Source: Hyphomonadaceae bacterium TMED5
GTDB taxonomy: Bacteria; Pseudomonadota; Alphaproteobacteria; Caulobacterales; Hyphomonadaceae
Direction of reading: 5' to 3'
Length of the DNA: 64,000 nt
NCBI GenBank assembly: GCA_002173095.1
Contig: NHBK01000009.1
Span: 1 to 64,000 of the forward strand
Made by a program: the position numbers and the translations under genes. The notes under the pieces were generated by a model, which made no database searches, was not told the origin of the DNA, and saw only the letters and a list, made by a program, of their open reading frames with translations. Positions 18,922 through 28,787 of this stretch are shown one piece after another (positions within the stretch are counted from its first letter, which is position 1; each line of letters opens with the position of its first letter).

Positions 18922-21039
18922 CTACACCATGCTCAGCAGCGTATCGTACATGTCCTTCGACGCCTGAATGAGGCGCGAAGCTGCAGAATAGCTTTGCTGG
19001 TAAACGGTCATCTTGACCATTTCTTCGTCGAGATTGACGCCTTCAACAGATGCGCGCCGCGTTGCGGCCTCTTCGCTGAGTGCGAGAGCTGCGGTTGCTC
19101 TGTTTTCGTAATAATTCGCTTTGCTGCCCGCTTCGGATGCGATTTGAGCCGCGGCATCGGACAAAGACAGATTGAGATATTCGGTGCCCTGAATTGTCCG
19201 AAGGGTCACAGACTCGTTGAGGGCTGACTGCAGGCCCAGCGCGCCATCATTGCCACCTTCAGCGACGGCAAGCGAGCCGACGGCAGTGGCTGTCATGTTC
19301 ATGGATGAGGTCGCAAGGCGGCTTGAATCCAGCGCAAGCTCACTTGAAATGGATAAGCTTCTCGCCCGCTCGGATGGGCCTTCAGTGCCGAGACCAAAGA
19401 TCGATGAGAGTGACACACCTGTCGTTCCACGTTCAGTCGTGTCTGACACAACATCAACGACGGCTACGTTTGTTGACGCTTTTGGCGTGATTGTCAGCTG
19501 ACCATCGGCATCAAGACTGGCTGTCGCGAAGCTGCCGAACATGGTGTTGGCATTCAGATCAGCAACAATGTCGTCAATCGTGCCACCTGCTGTCGGCGTA
19601 TAGCTGATGGATTGAAGCAAATCGCCATTTTCATTGCGCAGACCAAATGTGATTTCACCGCTGGTCACGCCATGCGTGTCGGTGCCTGAAAGTCCTGTTT
19701 CATAGAAAACCGGACGAGAGGTTTCGACGATATCATTCAGCCCGAAGAATGCAGAAACGCCTCGACCACCGCGATCGGACGGCGTGGTTTCATCCTGTCC
19801 GATTGAGATACCGTTCGTGCCAGTGGCAGACATGCTGAGCACGCCATCGGTGAAGCTGACCGTCGCGTTCGCTCCGAATGCTGTGTTGAGCGCAGATACA
19901 AAACTATCAATCGTGCCGCCTGTGGCGGAAACTGTGCCGGATGATGTGGTCAGGGTGCCTGCATCGAAATCTACCTGAACGGATTCGACTGTGCGGCCGT
20001 CTGTATCCACAACGGCGAAGGTCGCAGCGCCCGTAAAGCCGAGTGAATCTGTACCAAGCAGGCCGGTTCCGCGGCCAGTAAGCGTGGTGGGCGCAGGCAC
20101 GGATGTGCCTTCATTGTGTGCCTGATTCAGCTGGTCGGCCAGAGCTGAGGCATATTCAGACAGCGCAAAGGCGAGCTCTGGAAGTTCAGAATCACGCGCC
20201 GTCAGAAGACCGCGGATCTCGCCGCTATTGATCTGGCGTGTAATGTCGAGTTCTGCATCTGAGCCGGCAGGAGAGACACTGATACCCGGATAGCGCGCGC
20301 CATCGGTTTCAGAATTGACCGTCAGTTGACCCGCTTCCTGATCTGCCAGCAACAGGCCGCTCGTCGTGCGCACTTCAACGCCGCCTAGTTCGCGATAGGT
20401 CAGATTGAAATCCATATATTCAGCGAGCTGGTCGAGCAGTTGGCTCTGCTGCGTTTCCGCACCAGAAGCGTCAGCGCCGCTCATTGTGTATTTCTGGATT
20501 TCCGTGTTCAGCGTCGCAATCTGTTCGAGAAGCGCATTGGCCTCGCCCACAGCGGTCGACAGTTTCTGATTGGCCTCATCGCGCAGGTCATCAATCATAT
20601 TATAGGCATCCTGAACGTCAGTGAATGCCGACTCTACTGAAGAGATGAAGTCTGTTTTGTTGAGTGTCGAAGATGGATCGGATGCCAGTGTTGCTGCATT
20701 GGCAATGATATTGTCGATGGACGCAAAAAGTGAGGTCTCGCTGGTCGGGTCACCAAAACCCGATTGAGCGCGGTCCATCATTTCTGCCGTGGCTTCATAT
20801 TGAGATGTGCTTGAAATGCTGGAGAGGTGAGTAGCGGTCAGAAATTTGTCGGCTGCGCGCGTAATGTCCAGAGACACGCCAGAGGATTGCCCATCCAGAA
20901 CCTGAGCCACGGTTGAGGCTTCCTGGCGGACATAGCCATCAGTGTTGACGTTTGCGATATTGTTGGACGTAACCCGAAGCGCTGCCTGATTGGCCAGAAG
21001 CGCGCTCAGGCCCGTACTCATTATACTGTTGACGCTCAT
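18922..21039 (-). CDS. flgK: Flagellar hook-associated protein FlgK
   Basis: FlgK (HAP1) is the first hook-filament junction protein, exported by the flagellar type III system. The protein has 705 residues from ATG 21039 (MSVNSIMSTG); the longer upstream frame lacks family-like sequence. The N-terminal rod-hook motif reads ANQAALRVTSNNIANVNTDG, and the C-terminal helix contains MVKMTVYQQSYSAASRLIQ. The middle carries two similar modules of about 95 residues (protein residues about 336-434 and 460-550), each with GTID near its centre and ending in FGL. This makes the protein longer than enteric FlgK, which has about 550 residues. Confidence 0.95.
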   Translation of the reverse strand: MSVNSIMSTGLSALLANQAALRVTSNNIANVNTDGYVRQEASTVAQVLDGQSSGVSLDITRAADKFLTATHLSSISSTSQYEATAEMMDRAQSGFGDPTSETSLFASIDNIIANAATLASDPSSTLNKTDFISSVESAFTDVQDAYNMIDDLRDEANQKLSTAVGEANALLEQIATLNTEIQKYTMSGADASGAETQQSQLLDQLAEYMDFNLTYRELGGVEVRTTSGLLLADQEAGQLTVNSETDGARYPGISVSPAGSDAELDITRQINSGEIRGLLTARDSELPELAFALSEYASALADQLNQAHNEGTSVPAPTTLTGRGTGLLGTDSLGFTGAATFAVVDTDGRTVESVQVDFDAGTLTTSSGTVSATGGTIDSFVSALNTAFGANATVSFTDGVLSMSATGTNGISIGQDETTPSDRGGRGVSAFFGLNDIVETSRPVFYETGLSGTDTHGVTSGEITFGLRNENGDLLQSISYTPTAGGTIDDIVADLNANTMFGSFATASLDADGQLTITPKASTNVAVVDVVSDTTERGTTGVSLSSIFGLGTEGPSERARSLSISSELALDSSRLATSSMNMTATAVGSLAVAEGGNDGALGLQSALNESVTLRTIQGTEYLNLSLSDAAAQIASEAGSKANYYENRATAALALSEEAATRRASVEGVNLDEEMVKMTVYQQSYSAASRLIQASKDMYDTLLSMV
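19390..20034 (-). repeat. Two diverged copies of a module inside FlgK
   Basis: Protein segments encoded by 19738-20034 and 19390-19662 share a common pattern: F-x-V or F-x-L strand, GTID followed by a helix ending LN, FG, a DG turn and a closing RGxxGVS with FGL. The similarity is visible in the protein but not as long exact DNA repeats, so the duplication is old. Confidence 0.65.
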
Positions 21040-21394
21040 AATTCCGAACCAATCACCAATTCTGCTGCGCTCTCGCGCGCAGGATTCATTTAAACTCCTT
21101 ATTATGTGCAGAATTTTATTAAGCGGAGATTGCGTAAAGATTGACGAGGAGTAAAAAAATTTCAGCTTGTGAATCAGCGGCTTGTCAAAAAGTGTTAATC
21201 CGTCAGCGGGCATTTTTTACCGCTATACCCGGCAAAAAATAGTTCATACCGGGGCCTGCAATTTTTACCTTTCAGCATTCATTGACCACCCCTTTGAAAT
21301 TTAACGGAAAAAAGGGGTTAATTTCCGGAAACTATTCTGGCCAGCCGTTTGCTTTTTAAAATCCAGCAACGCGTCATGCGTTCTGGAGTTAATA
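21040..21394. other. flgK-fliK divergent regulatory region
   Basis: This 355-bp gap separates flgK (minus) and fliK (plus) and is A/T-rich compared with its neighbours. It holds the sigma-54 promoter at 21337-21353 on the plus strand. A matching sigma-54 element pointing towards flgK was searched for by eye and not found with exact spacing. Several CGGCA/TGCCG-like words occur, for example CCCGGCAAAAAA near 21228, which could be activator sites for FlbD; this is inference. Confidence 0.5.
21337..21353 (+). promoter_or_regulatory. Sigma-54 promoter of the fliK-flgD-flgE operon
   Basis: CTGG-CCAGCCGTTT-GCT has the -24 GG and -12 GC exactly ten bases apart, and the full site matches the TGGC-N8-TTGC pattern. 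It ends 41 bases before the fliK ATG and points towards it. Late flagellar genes of Caulobacter are sigma-54 and FlbD dependent, and flbD lies downstream in this window. Confidence 0.8.
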
Positions 21395-23317
21395 ATGTTC
21401 GTTCTGCCGTTAGGCTCTCTTGAAGCTCAGAATTTTACAGTTGATTCAACTGGTGGGTCCGCAGACCTCACCGGTGATTTTGCTGCTTTTCTGAAAGCCG
21501 AGACGTCTGGAACCTTGCAGGCGAAATCCTCGGTTTCCGGCCGCGCATTGTCTGCCGCGTCTACGCAGGCAGATACGATGCAGGCTGCAGGTGGTGGCGC
21601 TGAAACGGAATGGACGGGCGAGTTTGCCAAATCAACCGACGCTAAAGGCCTATATATAGAGTCTTCTGATCTGGCGCAGACGCGCCCTGCAAATGAGCAG
21701 GTGGCCCAGATTGAGCCTGGCGAGATCGCAGATAATTCTGCCGAACTGTCAGACGGTGAAGTTGAGGCTTCACACCTTATTCAAACCCGCGCGCATGGCT
21801 GGAAGACCTGGAATGCCACCGAGGACACTCCAGAGATTCAACAGTTCATCGAGATCCCGGAAAATGGCGCGCAAATCATTGCGACCACGAAGACGGATGC
21901 TCCTTCAGACTCCGATTTGGCACAGCCAGTTTCTGGTGAAGCGACAACGGCCAGCGTGGCGCTAGATGCTGAGACAGATTTAGATCAGGACGCTGTGACT
22001 TCAGACCGTCCGGCGAAAACTCCAATGGAGGCCGATCCGGCTGCCATTGTCGTTCCAGTCGAGGTGCGCGCACAGTCTAATGTCGCAACACCATGGACGC
22101 CGGAGGTGAGCCTGCAGACAGTTGGCGGATCTGAGCTTTCTGCGAATGCATCAACGAAAGCACCAATTGAGCCTCAAATTCCTGCGGCGCCGCAAACACC
22201 ACCGGCAGCGTCGGCCGCTGGACAAACAGACAGTGAAGGCGCGGATATTGCTCAGCTGAAACAGTCCGCAGCACCGGCAGCTGTAGATCCGAAAGCGAAT
22301 ACCGATCAGTCAAAGGTCGGCACAACTTCGCAAATGTCTGACACGGCCAAAGCGGCCAGTGCGCCAGTGCAGACCACTACGGCGCAGCCGGTTCCCATTG
22401 CCACGCAAACGGTATCCACCAAATCAGCCGCCACAATTTTCCAGTTCGTTGGAGGAGAGACGCCACAGGAGGGAGCTGCGTTGAGTTCAGCTCCCTTCGC
22501 CGCCGCTCAGTCCAATGCCATGCGGGGTGAAATTACGGGGAATGCGCTGAATGTTAAATCAGGTCGTGGCTCGGCGTCTCAAGAGACAAAAGTAAGCGCC
22601 GCATCTGGTGAGTCGTCTGCTGTTTCGGCACAGGCGTCTGCGACAGGTGATGCGAGCGCCTCTACGAAGACGGGTGCAAATCTTCAGGTGTCTTCAGCAG
22701 TTTCTGATACTCAGACGATGTCCCAGCAATCCCTGGCGGATCCGGCTGAAACGGCAGAGCTGATGGGGGAGACAAGCGACAGTCTGGCGGATCAGGACAT
22801 GATGCTGAGCGAGCTTCAGCGAAATCCTTCTGCTCGTACCGATAGCACGCAGGCCGTACTGGCCCGGGCCAGCACGCCCGCGACAACGGCTGCCGTGGTG
22901 TCACAGGTCAGTCAGCGCCTGCTGGAACGCTTTGATGGCGGCACATCGAAATTTGAAATCCGACTGGACCCTGCAGAACTGGGCGAGGTGGATGTAAAGA
23001 TTGAAGTCGACAGAGATGGCCGCGTTCAGGCGGTTCTGACGGCACGAGAATCTTCCGCAGCTGACGCGCTGACGCGCGGTTTGCGGTCACTTGAGAACGC
23101 TTTGACCCAGGCAGGATTAAATCTTGGGGAAAATGGCGTTCAGATCGAGCTCGATCAACGAAATGATAAGGAAGCGTTCACTCATAATGGTGATGCTTCC
23201 GACAATACCGACGCGCAGGATTCGTTGTCGGACACAGAGCAGGACTTAGCAGAAGCTGAAACTGCGCCACCAAGAATTCAGGCCTGGTCAAGGCAACGCC
23301 TGGACGTGACGGCATAG
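21395..23317 (+). CDS. fliK: Flagellar hook-length control protein FliK
   Basis: FliK measures hook length and switches the export gate from hook to filament substrates. The 640-residue protein has a long Ala-, Thr-, Ser-, Gln-rich and poorly conserved ruler region (residues 1 to about 500). The globular Flg_hook domain lies at about 505-590, with FEIRLDPAELGEVDVKIEVD followed by LTARESSAADALTRGLRSLE. The last part is acidic. ATG 21395 follows GGAGTTAATA. It is first in the operon with flgD ten bases after its stop. Confidence 0.93.
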   Translation: MFVLPLGSLEAQNFTVDSTGGSADLTGDFAAFLKAETSGTLQAKSSVSGRALSAASTQADTMQAAGGGAETEWTGEFAKSTDAKGLYIESSDLAQTRPANEQVAQIEPGEIADNSAELSDGEVEASHLIQTRAHGWKTWNATEDTPEIQQFIEIPENGAQIIATTKTDAPSDSDLAQPVSGEATTASVALDAETDLDQDAVTSDRPAKTPMEADPAAIVVPVEVRAQSNVATPWTPEVSLQTVGGSELSANASTKAPIEPQIPAAPQTPPAASAAGQTDSEGADIAQLKQSAAPAAVDPKANTDQSKVGTTSQMSDTAKAASAPVQTTTAQPVPIATQTVSTKSAATIFQFVGGETPQEGAALSSAPFAAAQSNAMRGEITGNALNVKSGRGSASQETKVSAASGESSAVSAQASATGDASASTKTGANLQVSSAVSDTQTMSQQSLADPAETAELMGETSDSLADQDMMLSELQRNPSARTDSTQAVLARASTPATTAAVVSQVSQRLLERFDGGTSKFEIRLDPAELGEVDVKIEVDRDGRVQAVLTARESSAADALTRGLRSLENALTQAGLNLGENGVQIELDQRNDKEAFTHNGDASDNTDAQDSLSDTEQDLAEAETAPPRIQAWSRQRLDVTA

Positions 23318-23326
23318 GACTCAGCC

Positions 23327-23986
23327 ATGGTTGACGTAATTTCTACAGTGAATGCCATTACGAAGGAAACGACGACCGCGTCTCAAACGCTGTCTGATAA
23401 CTTCGATACATTCCTCAATCTTCTTACGGCGCAGCTTCAGAATCAGGATCCGCTGGAACCAGTGGATTCTTCAGAATTCACAAATCAGCTGGTGCAGTTC
23501 TCTGGTGTCGAGCAGCAGATTCAAACCAACCAGAATCTCGCCGATCTGATCGAGCTGACATCGAGCTCCACTCTGGCGGGCCTGTCTGGCTATCTCGGAC
23601 AGAGTGTTGAGATTGACTCACTGGTCGCTGAACTCGGCGATGAGGGAATTGAATGGCTCTACACCCTGCCGGATGACACTCAGGCGGTTACGATTTCTGT
23701 TCAGGATGAAAACGGAAACACAATCTACACTGAGAAAGTCAGTGCGACGCCGGGTGAAGGCTCCTTCCAGTGGGATGGAGAAGTCACAAGCGGTTCTGAA
23801 CGGACAGACGGGCTATATTACATTTCCATTCAGGCAACAGATTCAGACGGAACGGCATTGGATGTGCCGGTGCGTGTGCATTCAACGGTAACCGGTATTG
23901 ATCTCTCAGCAGATGCGACCGCGGTCTCTACGGGTTCCGGAACTTTCTATTTCGACCAGGTGGTCAGACTGTCAGCTCAGTCCTGA
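23327..23986 (+). CDS. flgD: Flagellar hook capping protein FlgD
   Basis: FlgD caps the growing hook and guides polymerisation of FlgE. The 219-residue protein carries the N-terminal signature FLNLLTAQLQNQDPLEPVDS (about residues 27-46) followed by EFTNQLVQFSGVEQQIQTN. The C-terminal half holds the Ig-like and FlgD/Vpr-type domain, with GSFQWDGEVTSGSERTDGLY. Ten bases separate it from fliK and about 115 from flgE, in a single operon. Confidence 0.95.
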   Translation: MVDVISTVNAITKETTTASQTLSDNFDTFLNLLTAQLQNQDPLEPVDSSEFTNQLVQFSGVEQQIQTNQNLADLIELTSSSTLAGLSGYLGQSVEIDSLVAELGDEGIEWLYTLPDDTQAVTISVQDENGNTIYTEKVSATPGEGSFQWDGEVTSGSERTDGLYYISIQATDSDGTALDVPVRVHSTVTGIDLSADATAVSTGSGTFYFDQVVRLSAQS

Positions 23987-24005
23987 TCCTCCGAAAACGA
24001 ATAAA

Positions 24006-24101
24006 ATGGCTGATCAAAATGATCCGCCCCGCAATGCGAAACTGACCTCGAAGGTCGACCCAAAACAAGATGATGGTGATCTTTCAAGGAGTAACTCTTA
24101 A
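24006..24101 (+). CDS. Possible 31-codon ORF upstream of flgE
   Basis: ATG 24006 encodes MADQNDPPRN and a charged, hydrophilic stretch rich in Asp and Lys, ending in SRSNS. Its stop overlaps the flgE ATG (TAATG), and the flgE Shine-Dalgarno lies inside it, so translation could be coupled. No ribosome site is visible for the ORF itself. It may simply be spacer that stayed open by chance. Confidence 0.25.
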   Translation: MADQNDPPRNAKLTSKVDPKQDDGDLSRSNS

Positions 24102-25483
24102 TGAGTATCAATACAGCACTTCTCGCTGGTACGTCGGGGCTTCGGGCAAATGCTTCTGCGCTTGCAGTAACGTCAGACAATATCGCGAACGCAAATACGG
24201 TGGGCTTCAAACGTCAGACGAGTGACTTCACTGCGCTTCTTCTGCAGCAGGATTCATTTTCCAGCTATAATGCTGGCGGCGTTATCGCATCCAACCGCTC
24301 AATGGTTGAAGAGCAGGGCGCTCTTGCAACTTCTTCTCTGTCTACGCACCTTGCGATTTCTGGCGACGGCATGTTCGTGACGCGCCTCAAGGCAGCTGAT
24401 GCGACCACTTCAGACGGCTATTACTATACCCGTTCTGGCCAGTTCACGCCGGATTCTGAGGGCTATCTGCAGAATACGGCTGGTTATTACCTGTATGGCT
24501 GGCCAATCGACGAGAATAACCCGGTTCCAACTGGCCCAACCGACCTGAGCGTTCTTGAGCCGGTCCGCGTTTCAAACATTGGTGGTGCGGCGGAAGCCAC
24601 GCAAAACATTTCATTCTCTGCGAACCTCGAAGCATCATTGGAAGTGAACGCTGCGGCAGCGACCTATGACCTGGCGACCAATCCGAATGCGAGCATGGCG
24701 TCTGGTGACTTCACACCTGACTTCCAGTCTACCGTTCAGGTTTATGACTCTCTGGGTGGTATCCGTACTCTGGCGTTCTCATTCATGAAGTCTCCGACCG
24801 CGAATGAATGGTATGCGGAAATCCACGTGGTACCGGAGAGCGACGTTCAGGCTACAGGTCTGCCAGATGGCATCCTCGCGACAGGTACGGTGGCGTTCAC
24901 TTCTGATGGTCAGCTTGACCTGACGAATACGACCCTGCCTTCTACGATCGACATTCTCGGATCCGACACAGTCGCGACAGACCCACAAGTTGGCTGGGCC
25001 GCTGATGCCGGTCTTGCGGCTCAAACACTGACGCTTGACCTTGGCGGAGCTCTTACAGCGGGTGGTCTCACTCAGTATGATACGCCAAACGAGCTCGTAG
25101 AATCGACTGTGGATGGCCGCGCTTACGGCGTTCTGTCTTCTGTTGAAGTCGACAGCGATGGTTATGTGAATGCGCTTTTCACCAACGGTCTGTCCCGTTC
25201 AATCTATCAGCTTCCACTGGCAACCTTCCCGAACGTATCCGGATTGAAGATGGAAACCGGCGGCGCTTATTCCGCGGCGCCTGACTCCGGTCAGCTTAAT
25301 ATGAAGGCGGCAAGTGAAGGCGGTGCGGGCTCTATTCAGTCTTTCGCGCTGGAAGCGTCTACCGTGGATCTGGCTGAAGAGTTTACCAATCTCATTGTGA
25401 CCCAGAGGGCATATTCTGCGTCCTCTAAAATCGTCACAACGGCTGATGAAATGCTCAGCGAGCTGATCTCTATCAAGCGATAG
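24101..25483 (+). CDS. flgE: Flagellar hook protein FlgE
   Basis: FlgE polymerises into the hook, the universal joint of the flagellum. The protein has 460 residues. The N-terminal rod/hook motif is LRANASALAVTSDNIANANT with VGFKR directly after, and the C-terminal helix has LAEEFTNLIVTQRAYSASSK. The centre holds the FlgE D2-type region and the outer variable domain, including VQVYDSLGGIRTLAFSF. AAGGAG lies nine bases before the ATG. It is the last gene of the fliK-flgD-flgE operon. Confidence 0.97.
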   Translation: MSINTALLAGTSGLRANASALAVTSDNIANANTVGFKRQTSDFTALLLQQDSFSSYNAGGVIASNRSMVEEQGALATSSLSTHLAISGDGMFVTRLKAADATTSDGYYYTRSGQFTPDSEGYLQNTAGYYLYGWPIDENNPVPTGPTDLSVLEPVRVSNIGGAAEATQNISFSANLEASLEVNAAAATYDLATNPNASMASGDFTPDFQSTVQVYDSLGGIRTLAFSFMKSPTANEWYAEIHVVPESDVQATGLPDGILATGTVAFTSDGQLDLTNTTLPSTIDILGSDTVATDPQVGWAADAGLAAQTLTLDLGGALTAGGLTQYDTPNELVESTVDGRAYGVLSSVEVDSDGYVNALFTNGLSRSIYQLPLATFPNVSGLKMETGGAYSAAPDSGQLNMKAASEGGAGSIQSFALEASTVDLAEEFTNLIVTQRAYSASSKIVTTADEMLSELISIKR

Positions 25484-25526
25484 TGAATAGCTGACTGACG
25501 ATAGCTTCTTTGATCACCAGAGGTTG

Positions 25527-25562
25527 CCGGCGGACACGCGTTCGCCGGTATTCTTCGTTTTT
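25527..25562 (+). terminator. Probable terminator after flgE
   Basis: CCGGCG and CGCCGG form a six-pair stem with a ten-base loop, followed by TATTCTTCGTTTTT. The T-tract is interrupted, so the terminator looks moderate. It lies 44 bases after the flgE stop and would separate the operon from sciP. Confidence 0.5.
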
Positions 25563-25682
25563 AAGCCGATTAAATTTGCGAGAAGTTTGCATTAATTCCT
25601 CACATACGGCTGAGGGCGACCTTAAAACTCTTCGCGTATATCTCATTCCATCTTGAAACCAGGCCACAAAAAGAAGGGCTGC

Positions 25683-25958
25683 ATGATGGTGCATGAAAGT
25701 CAGGTGAATACATCTGTGCCGGGACCAGACGGTAAACAGATTACGCTTAAGGATCTGCCTGATCCTGGAATCCGACGCTGGGTGACGCGTCGCAAAGCAG
25801 AGGTAGTTGCAGCGGTACGTGGTGGTCTGCTGAGCCTCAAAGAAGCTTGCGAACGATACAACCTCAGTGAAGAAGAATTTTCCTGTTGGGAAGCGCTTTA
25901 CGATCGCCATGGGTCCAAAGGACTTCGTGTGACGCGCGTGCAGCAATACCGCAACTAG
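25683..25958 (+). CDS. sciP: CtrA inhibitor SciP (DUF1153)
   Basis: SciP is a small helix-turn-helix protein that, in Caulobacter, binds DNA and CtrA and represses CtrA-activated genes in swarmer cells. The 91-residue product carries the family core RRWVTRRKAEVVAAVRGGLL, followed by SLKEACERYNLSEEEF as the DNA-binding helices and GLRVTRVQQYR at the end. ATG 25683 is chosen because AAGAAGG lies about five bases upstream. Its location between flgE and fliF matches Caulobacter. The family is certain; the regulatory role here is by homology. Confidence 0.95.
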   Translation: MMVHESQVNTSVPGPDGKQITLKDLPDPGIRRWVTRRKAEVVAAVRGGLLSLKEACERYNLSEEEFSCWEALYDRHGSKGLRVTRVQQYRN

Positions 25959-25987
25959 TAAAAAAACACTCGAACTGAGCCAGTCTG

Positions 25988-26003
25988 TTAAGGCCTCATT
26001 TAC
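25988..26003 (+). promoter_or_regulatory. CtrA-like box upstream of fliF
   Basis: TTAA-GGCCTCA-TTTAC matches the CtrA consensus TTAA-N7-TTAAC with one mismatch in the second half. It lies about 60 bases before the fliF ATG. The fliF operon of Caulobacter is CtrA-activated, and sciP, the CtrA antagonist, is directly upstream here. Binding is inference. Confidence 0.55.
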
Positions 26004-26061
26004 GTACAGGTGGGAAATTCCTGCCTAGCGATTTGCGTAAAATGGGCTTGGTTAGGCATAA

Positions 26062-27732
26062 ATGGCTCAGACTGACGAGAAAAAACCCGGATTTTCCATT
26101 GCCGGCATAGGGCAAACCCGAATCATTGCGGGTTTGATCGTGTTAGCAATTGTTGGTGGAGCGCTTTCTGCGCTCTTCCTGCGCACAGGTTCTGCGCAGC
26201 AGGCTTTGTTGTATTCCGGTCTCGACCTTTCTGAGGCGTCTCAGATTGCTGAGCGTCTCGACCAATCCAACATTCGCTATGAATTGCGCGGTGATGGCTC
26301 TTCCATCTTCGTGCCACGGGATTCTGTCATGGATGCCCGGATGATGCTCTCATCTGAAGGCCTGCCATCGCGCGGATCTGTCGGATATGAGGTCTTCGAT
26401 CAACAGGATGCGCTGGGCGCGACCAGCTTTGTTCAGAATGTAAATCGACTGCGCGCCCTCGAAGGCGAGCTGGCACGAACAATCACATCGCTGGAAAATG
26501 TGCGCACCGCACGTGTCCATCTGGTTATGCCGGAACGCCGCCTGTTTGAGCGCGATAGCAGCGAAACCACAGCATCCATCGTTGTTGATATTGTCGGCCG
26601 GACACTCGATGGCGCGCAAATTCGGGCGATCCGAAATCTCGCCGCTGGTGCCGTTCCGGGCCTTGAGCCGGATCACGTCACGCTTCTGGATGCGCAGGGT
26701 CGCCTTCTTGCGGCAGCGTCCAGTGAAGCCAGTGGCAATATTGGCGGCATGTCAGCTGATGAGCGCCGCGCCATGATGGAGCAGGAGCTGCGCCAGAAAG
26801 TTCTGGATCAGCTGGAACCTGTCGTTGGCATGGGCTCGGCCCGCGTTCAGGTCAGCGCAGATGTCGATTTTAACCGGGTTACCCGGTCATCTGAATTGTT
26901 TGACCCTGATGGGCGGGTTGTTCGGTCTACTCAGCTGGTCGAGGAATCGTCCGCTGACCGAATTCGTGGACGTCAGGAAGCCACAACGGTCGAACAGAAT
27001 TTGCCGGATGCTCAGGATACCGGTGAAGATGGTCCAACCGAAGATCGCGAATCCTCGCGGTCGGAAGAGACAATCAACTACGAAATTTCGCGCACCACTC
27101 AGACTGAGATCATCGAAGGTGGCGCGATTAATCGTCTGTCTATTGCTGTCGCAATCGACAATGCACGTGTCGTGACAACGGCGGAAGATGGTACTGAAAC
27201 GGTTACGTTCGAACCACGTTCTGAAGCTGAACTGGCACAGATGGCCGCGCTTGTGCGGTCCGCTGTCGGTTTTGATGCTGAGCGTGGAGACGTTGTTGAA
27301 GTCGTCAATATTCAATTCGCTCAGCCATCGCTGACAATGGGCACTGCGGCCAGCTCTGGCGGGCTTTTTGACCTGACGAAATTCGACATTATGCGGGGCG
27401 TTGAGCTTATTGCACTGCTGCTGGGCGGTCTTGCAGTTATTTTCTTTGTGCTCCGTCCGCTTGTCTCTGGCCTTCTGGCCGGGCCGCAAAAAACGACGGT
27501 GCGCCTTGTTGAGTCCGGAGGCTCTGGTGTGCCTGCCCTTGCAGGGCCAGGCGAAGAGAACAGCTCCAGCTCTTCGGATTTAGAGCATTCCATCGACGTC
27601 GCTAATGTGAGCGGACAAGTGAAGGCCTCATCCATGCGCAAGATCGCAGAGATGATTGACCAGCATCCGGAAGAGTCTGTCTCCATTCTGCGCAACTGGC
27701 TTAACGAAACCGATCAGAGGGCTGCAGGATGA
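26062..27732 (+). CDS. fliF: Flagellar MS-ring protein FliF
   Basis: FliF forms the MS ring, the membrane foundation of the basal body and type III export apparatus. The 556-residue protein has membrane spans at about residues 22-42 and 445-468. The first periplasmic part is YscJ-like ([20 protein letters not shown], then [20 protein letters not shown]). The C-terminal tail (about 530-556, [23 protein letters not shown]) is the FliG-binding helix. The stop overlaps the fliG start (ATGA), so it is translationally coupled. Confidence 0.97.
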   Translation: MAQTDEKKPGFSIAGIGQTRIIAGLIVLAIVGGALSALFLRTGSAQQALLYSGLDLSEASQIAERLDQSNIRYELRGDGSSIFVPRDSVMDARMMLSSEGLPSRGSVGYEVFDQQDALGATSFVQNVNRLRALEGELARTITSLENVRTARVHLVMPERRLFERDSSETTASIVVDIVGRTLDGAQIRAIRNLAAGAVPGLEPDHVTLLDAQGRLLAAASSEASGNIGGMSADERRAMMEQELRQKVLDQLEPVVGMGSARVQVSADVDFNRVTRSSELFDPDGRVVRSTQLVEESSADRIRGRQEATTVEQNLPDAQDTGEDGPTEDRESSRSEETINYEISRTTQTEIIEGGAINRLSIAVAIDNARVVTTAEDGTETVTFEPRSEAELAQMAALVRSAVGFDAERGDVVEVVNIQFAQPSLTMGTAASSGGLFDLTKFDIMRGVELIALLLGGLAVIFFVLRPLVSGLLAGPQKTTVRLVESGGSGVPALAGPGEENSSSSSDLEHSIDVANVSGQVKASSMRKIAEMIDQHPEESVSILRNWLNETDQRAAG

Positions 27733-28787
27733 GCGAAGAGAACAATGCTGTCGCCGCCACTGGCGGAACCTCTCTTCAGGTTCGAAACCGCGTTCAGTCA
27801 ATGACGGGTGCGGAGAAGTCGGCTGTCATTCTCATGGCGCTTGGTGAGAATATGGCGCCCGTCTGGGACCGTCTTGGCGAAGATGAAATCCGTGAGATCT
27901 CGCACGCCATGTCAGGTCTGGGGGTGGTCGGTTCTGATCTGGTTGAGGCGCTGATCTCTGAATTTGTGAACCGGATGACCAATTCCGGTAACATTATGGG
28001 TACGTACGAGCAGACCCATAAACTGCTTATGAACTTCCTGCCGCCGGATAAAGTCGACGCGCTGATGGAAGAAATTCGTGGTCCGGCTGGCCGGACCATG
28101 TGGGACAAGCTGGGTAATGTGAATGAGATCGTTCTGGCGAACTATCTCAAGAATGAGTACCCGCAGACCGTCGCTGTTGTTCTGTCAAAGGTGAAGGCAG
28201 ACCATGCTGCGCGCGTGCTGGCGGCTCTGCCAGAAGAATTTGCCATTGAGTGCGTCCAGCGAATGCTGCGCATGGAGCCCGTTCAGCGCGATATTCTGGA
28301 TAAGATTGAAAACACGCTGCGTTCTGAATTCATGTCCAACCTCGCGCGGACATCGAAACGAGACAGCCATGAGCTGATGGCGGAAATCTTCAACAGTTTT
28401 GACCGTCAGACGGAAGGCCGCTTCATAAACAGCCTGGAAGAGCGAAACCGCGAAAGCGCAGACAAAATCCGCGCGCTTATGTTCGTATTCGAAGATCTGT
28501 CAAAGCTCGATCCGGGTGGAATTCAGACCCTGCTGCGCAGCGTCGACAAGGACAAACTCGCGCTTGCGCTCAAAGGTGCGTCCGACGATCTGCGCGATCT
28601 CTTCCTGTCGAATATGTCCGAACGTGCGGCCAAGCTCCTCAAGGACGATATGCAGTCACTTGGTCCGGTTCGTCTGAAAGACGTGGATCAAGCACAAACC
28701 GAAATGGTGTTCACGGCGAAAGATCTGGCTGCTCGCGGCGAGATTATGCTGTCGGATGGCGGAGGTGATGATGAGCTCATCTACTAA
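27729..28787 (+). CDS. fliG: Flagellar motor switch protein FliG
   Basis: FliG is the rotor protein that contacts MotA and sets torque and direction. The protein has 352 residues. The N-terminal domain binds FliF ([20 protein letters not shown]), the middle domain carries [16 protein letters not shown] and [20 protein letters not shown], and the C-terminal torque domain holds [20 protein letters not shown] with charged residues and [21 protein letters not shown]. It starts within fliF and overlaps fliH. The matching stator motA is at 38201-39070. Confidence 0.97.
   Translation: MSEENNAVAATGGTSLQVRNRVQSMTGAEKSAVILMALGENMAPVWDRLGEDEIREISHAMSGLGVVGSDLVEALISEFVNRMTNSGNIMGTYEQTHKLLMNFLPPDKVDALMEEIRGPAGRTMWDKLGNVNEIVLANYLKNEYPQTVAVVLSKVKADHAARVLAALPEEFAIECVQRMLRMEPVQRDILDKIENTLRSEFMSNLARTSKRDSHELMAEIFNSFDRQTEGRFINSLEERNRESADKIRALMFVFEDLSKLDPGGIQTLLRSVDKDKLALALKGASDDLRDLFLSNMSERAAKLLKDDMQSLGPVRLKDVDQAQTEMVFTAKDLAARGEIMLSDGGGDDELIY

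Noticed and set aside
21206-21270. Sigma-54 element pointing to flgK
   Set aside because: GC and CC pairs are present, but never with the required ten-base separation on the minus strand.
25473-25946. 157-residue minus-strand ORF across sciP
   Set aside because: It overlaps the certain SciP core on the opposite strand and shows no family-like motifs.
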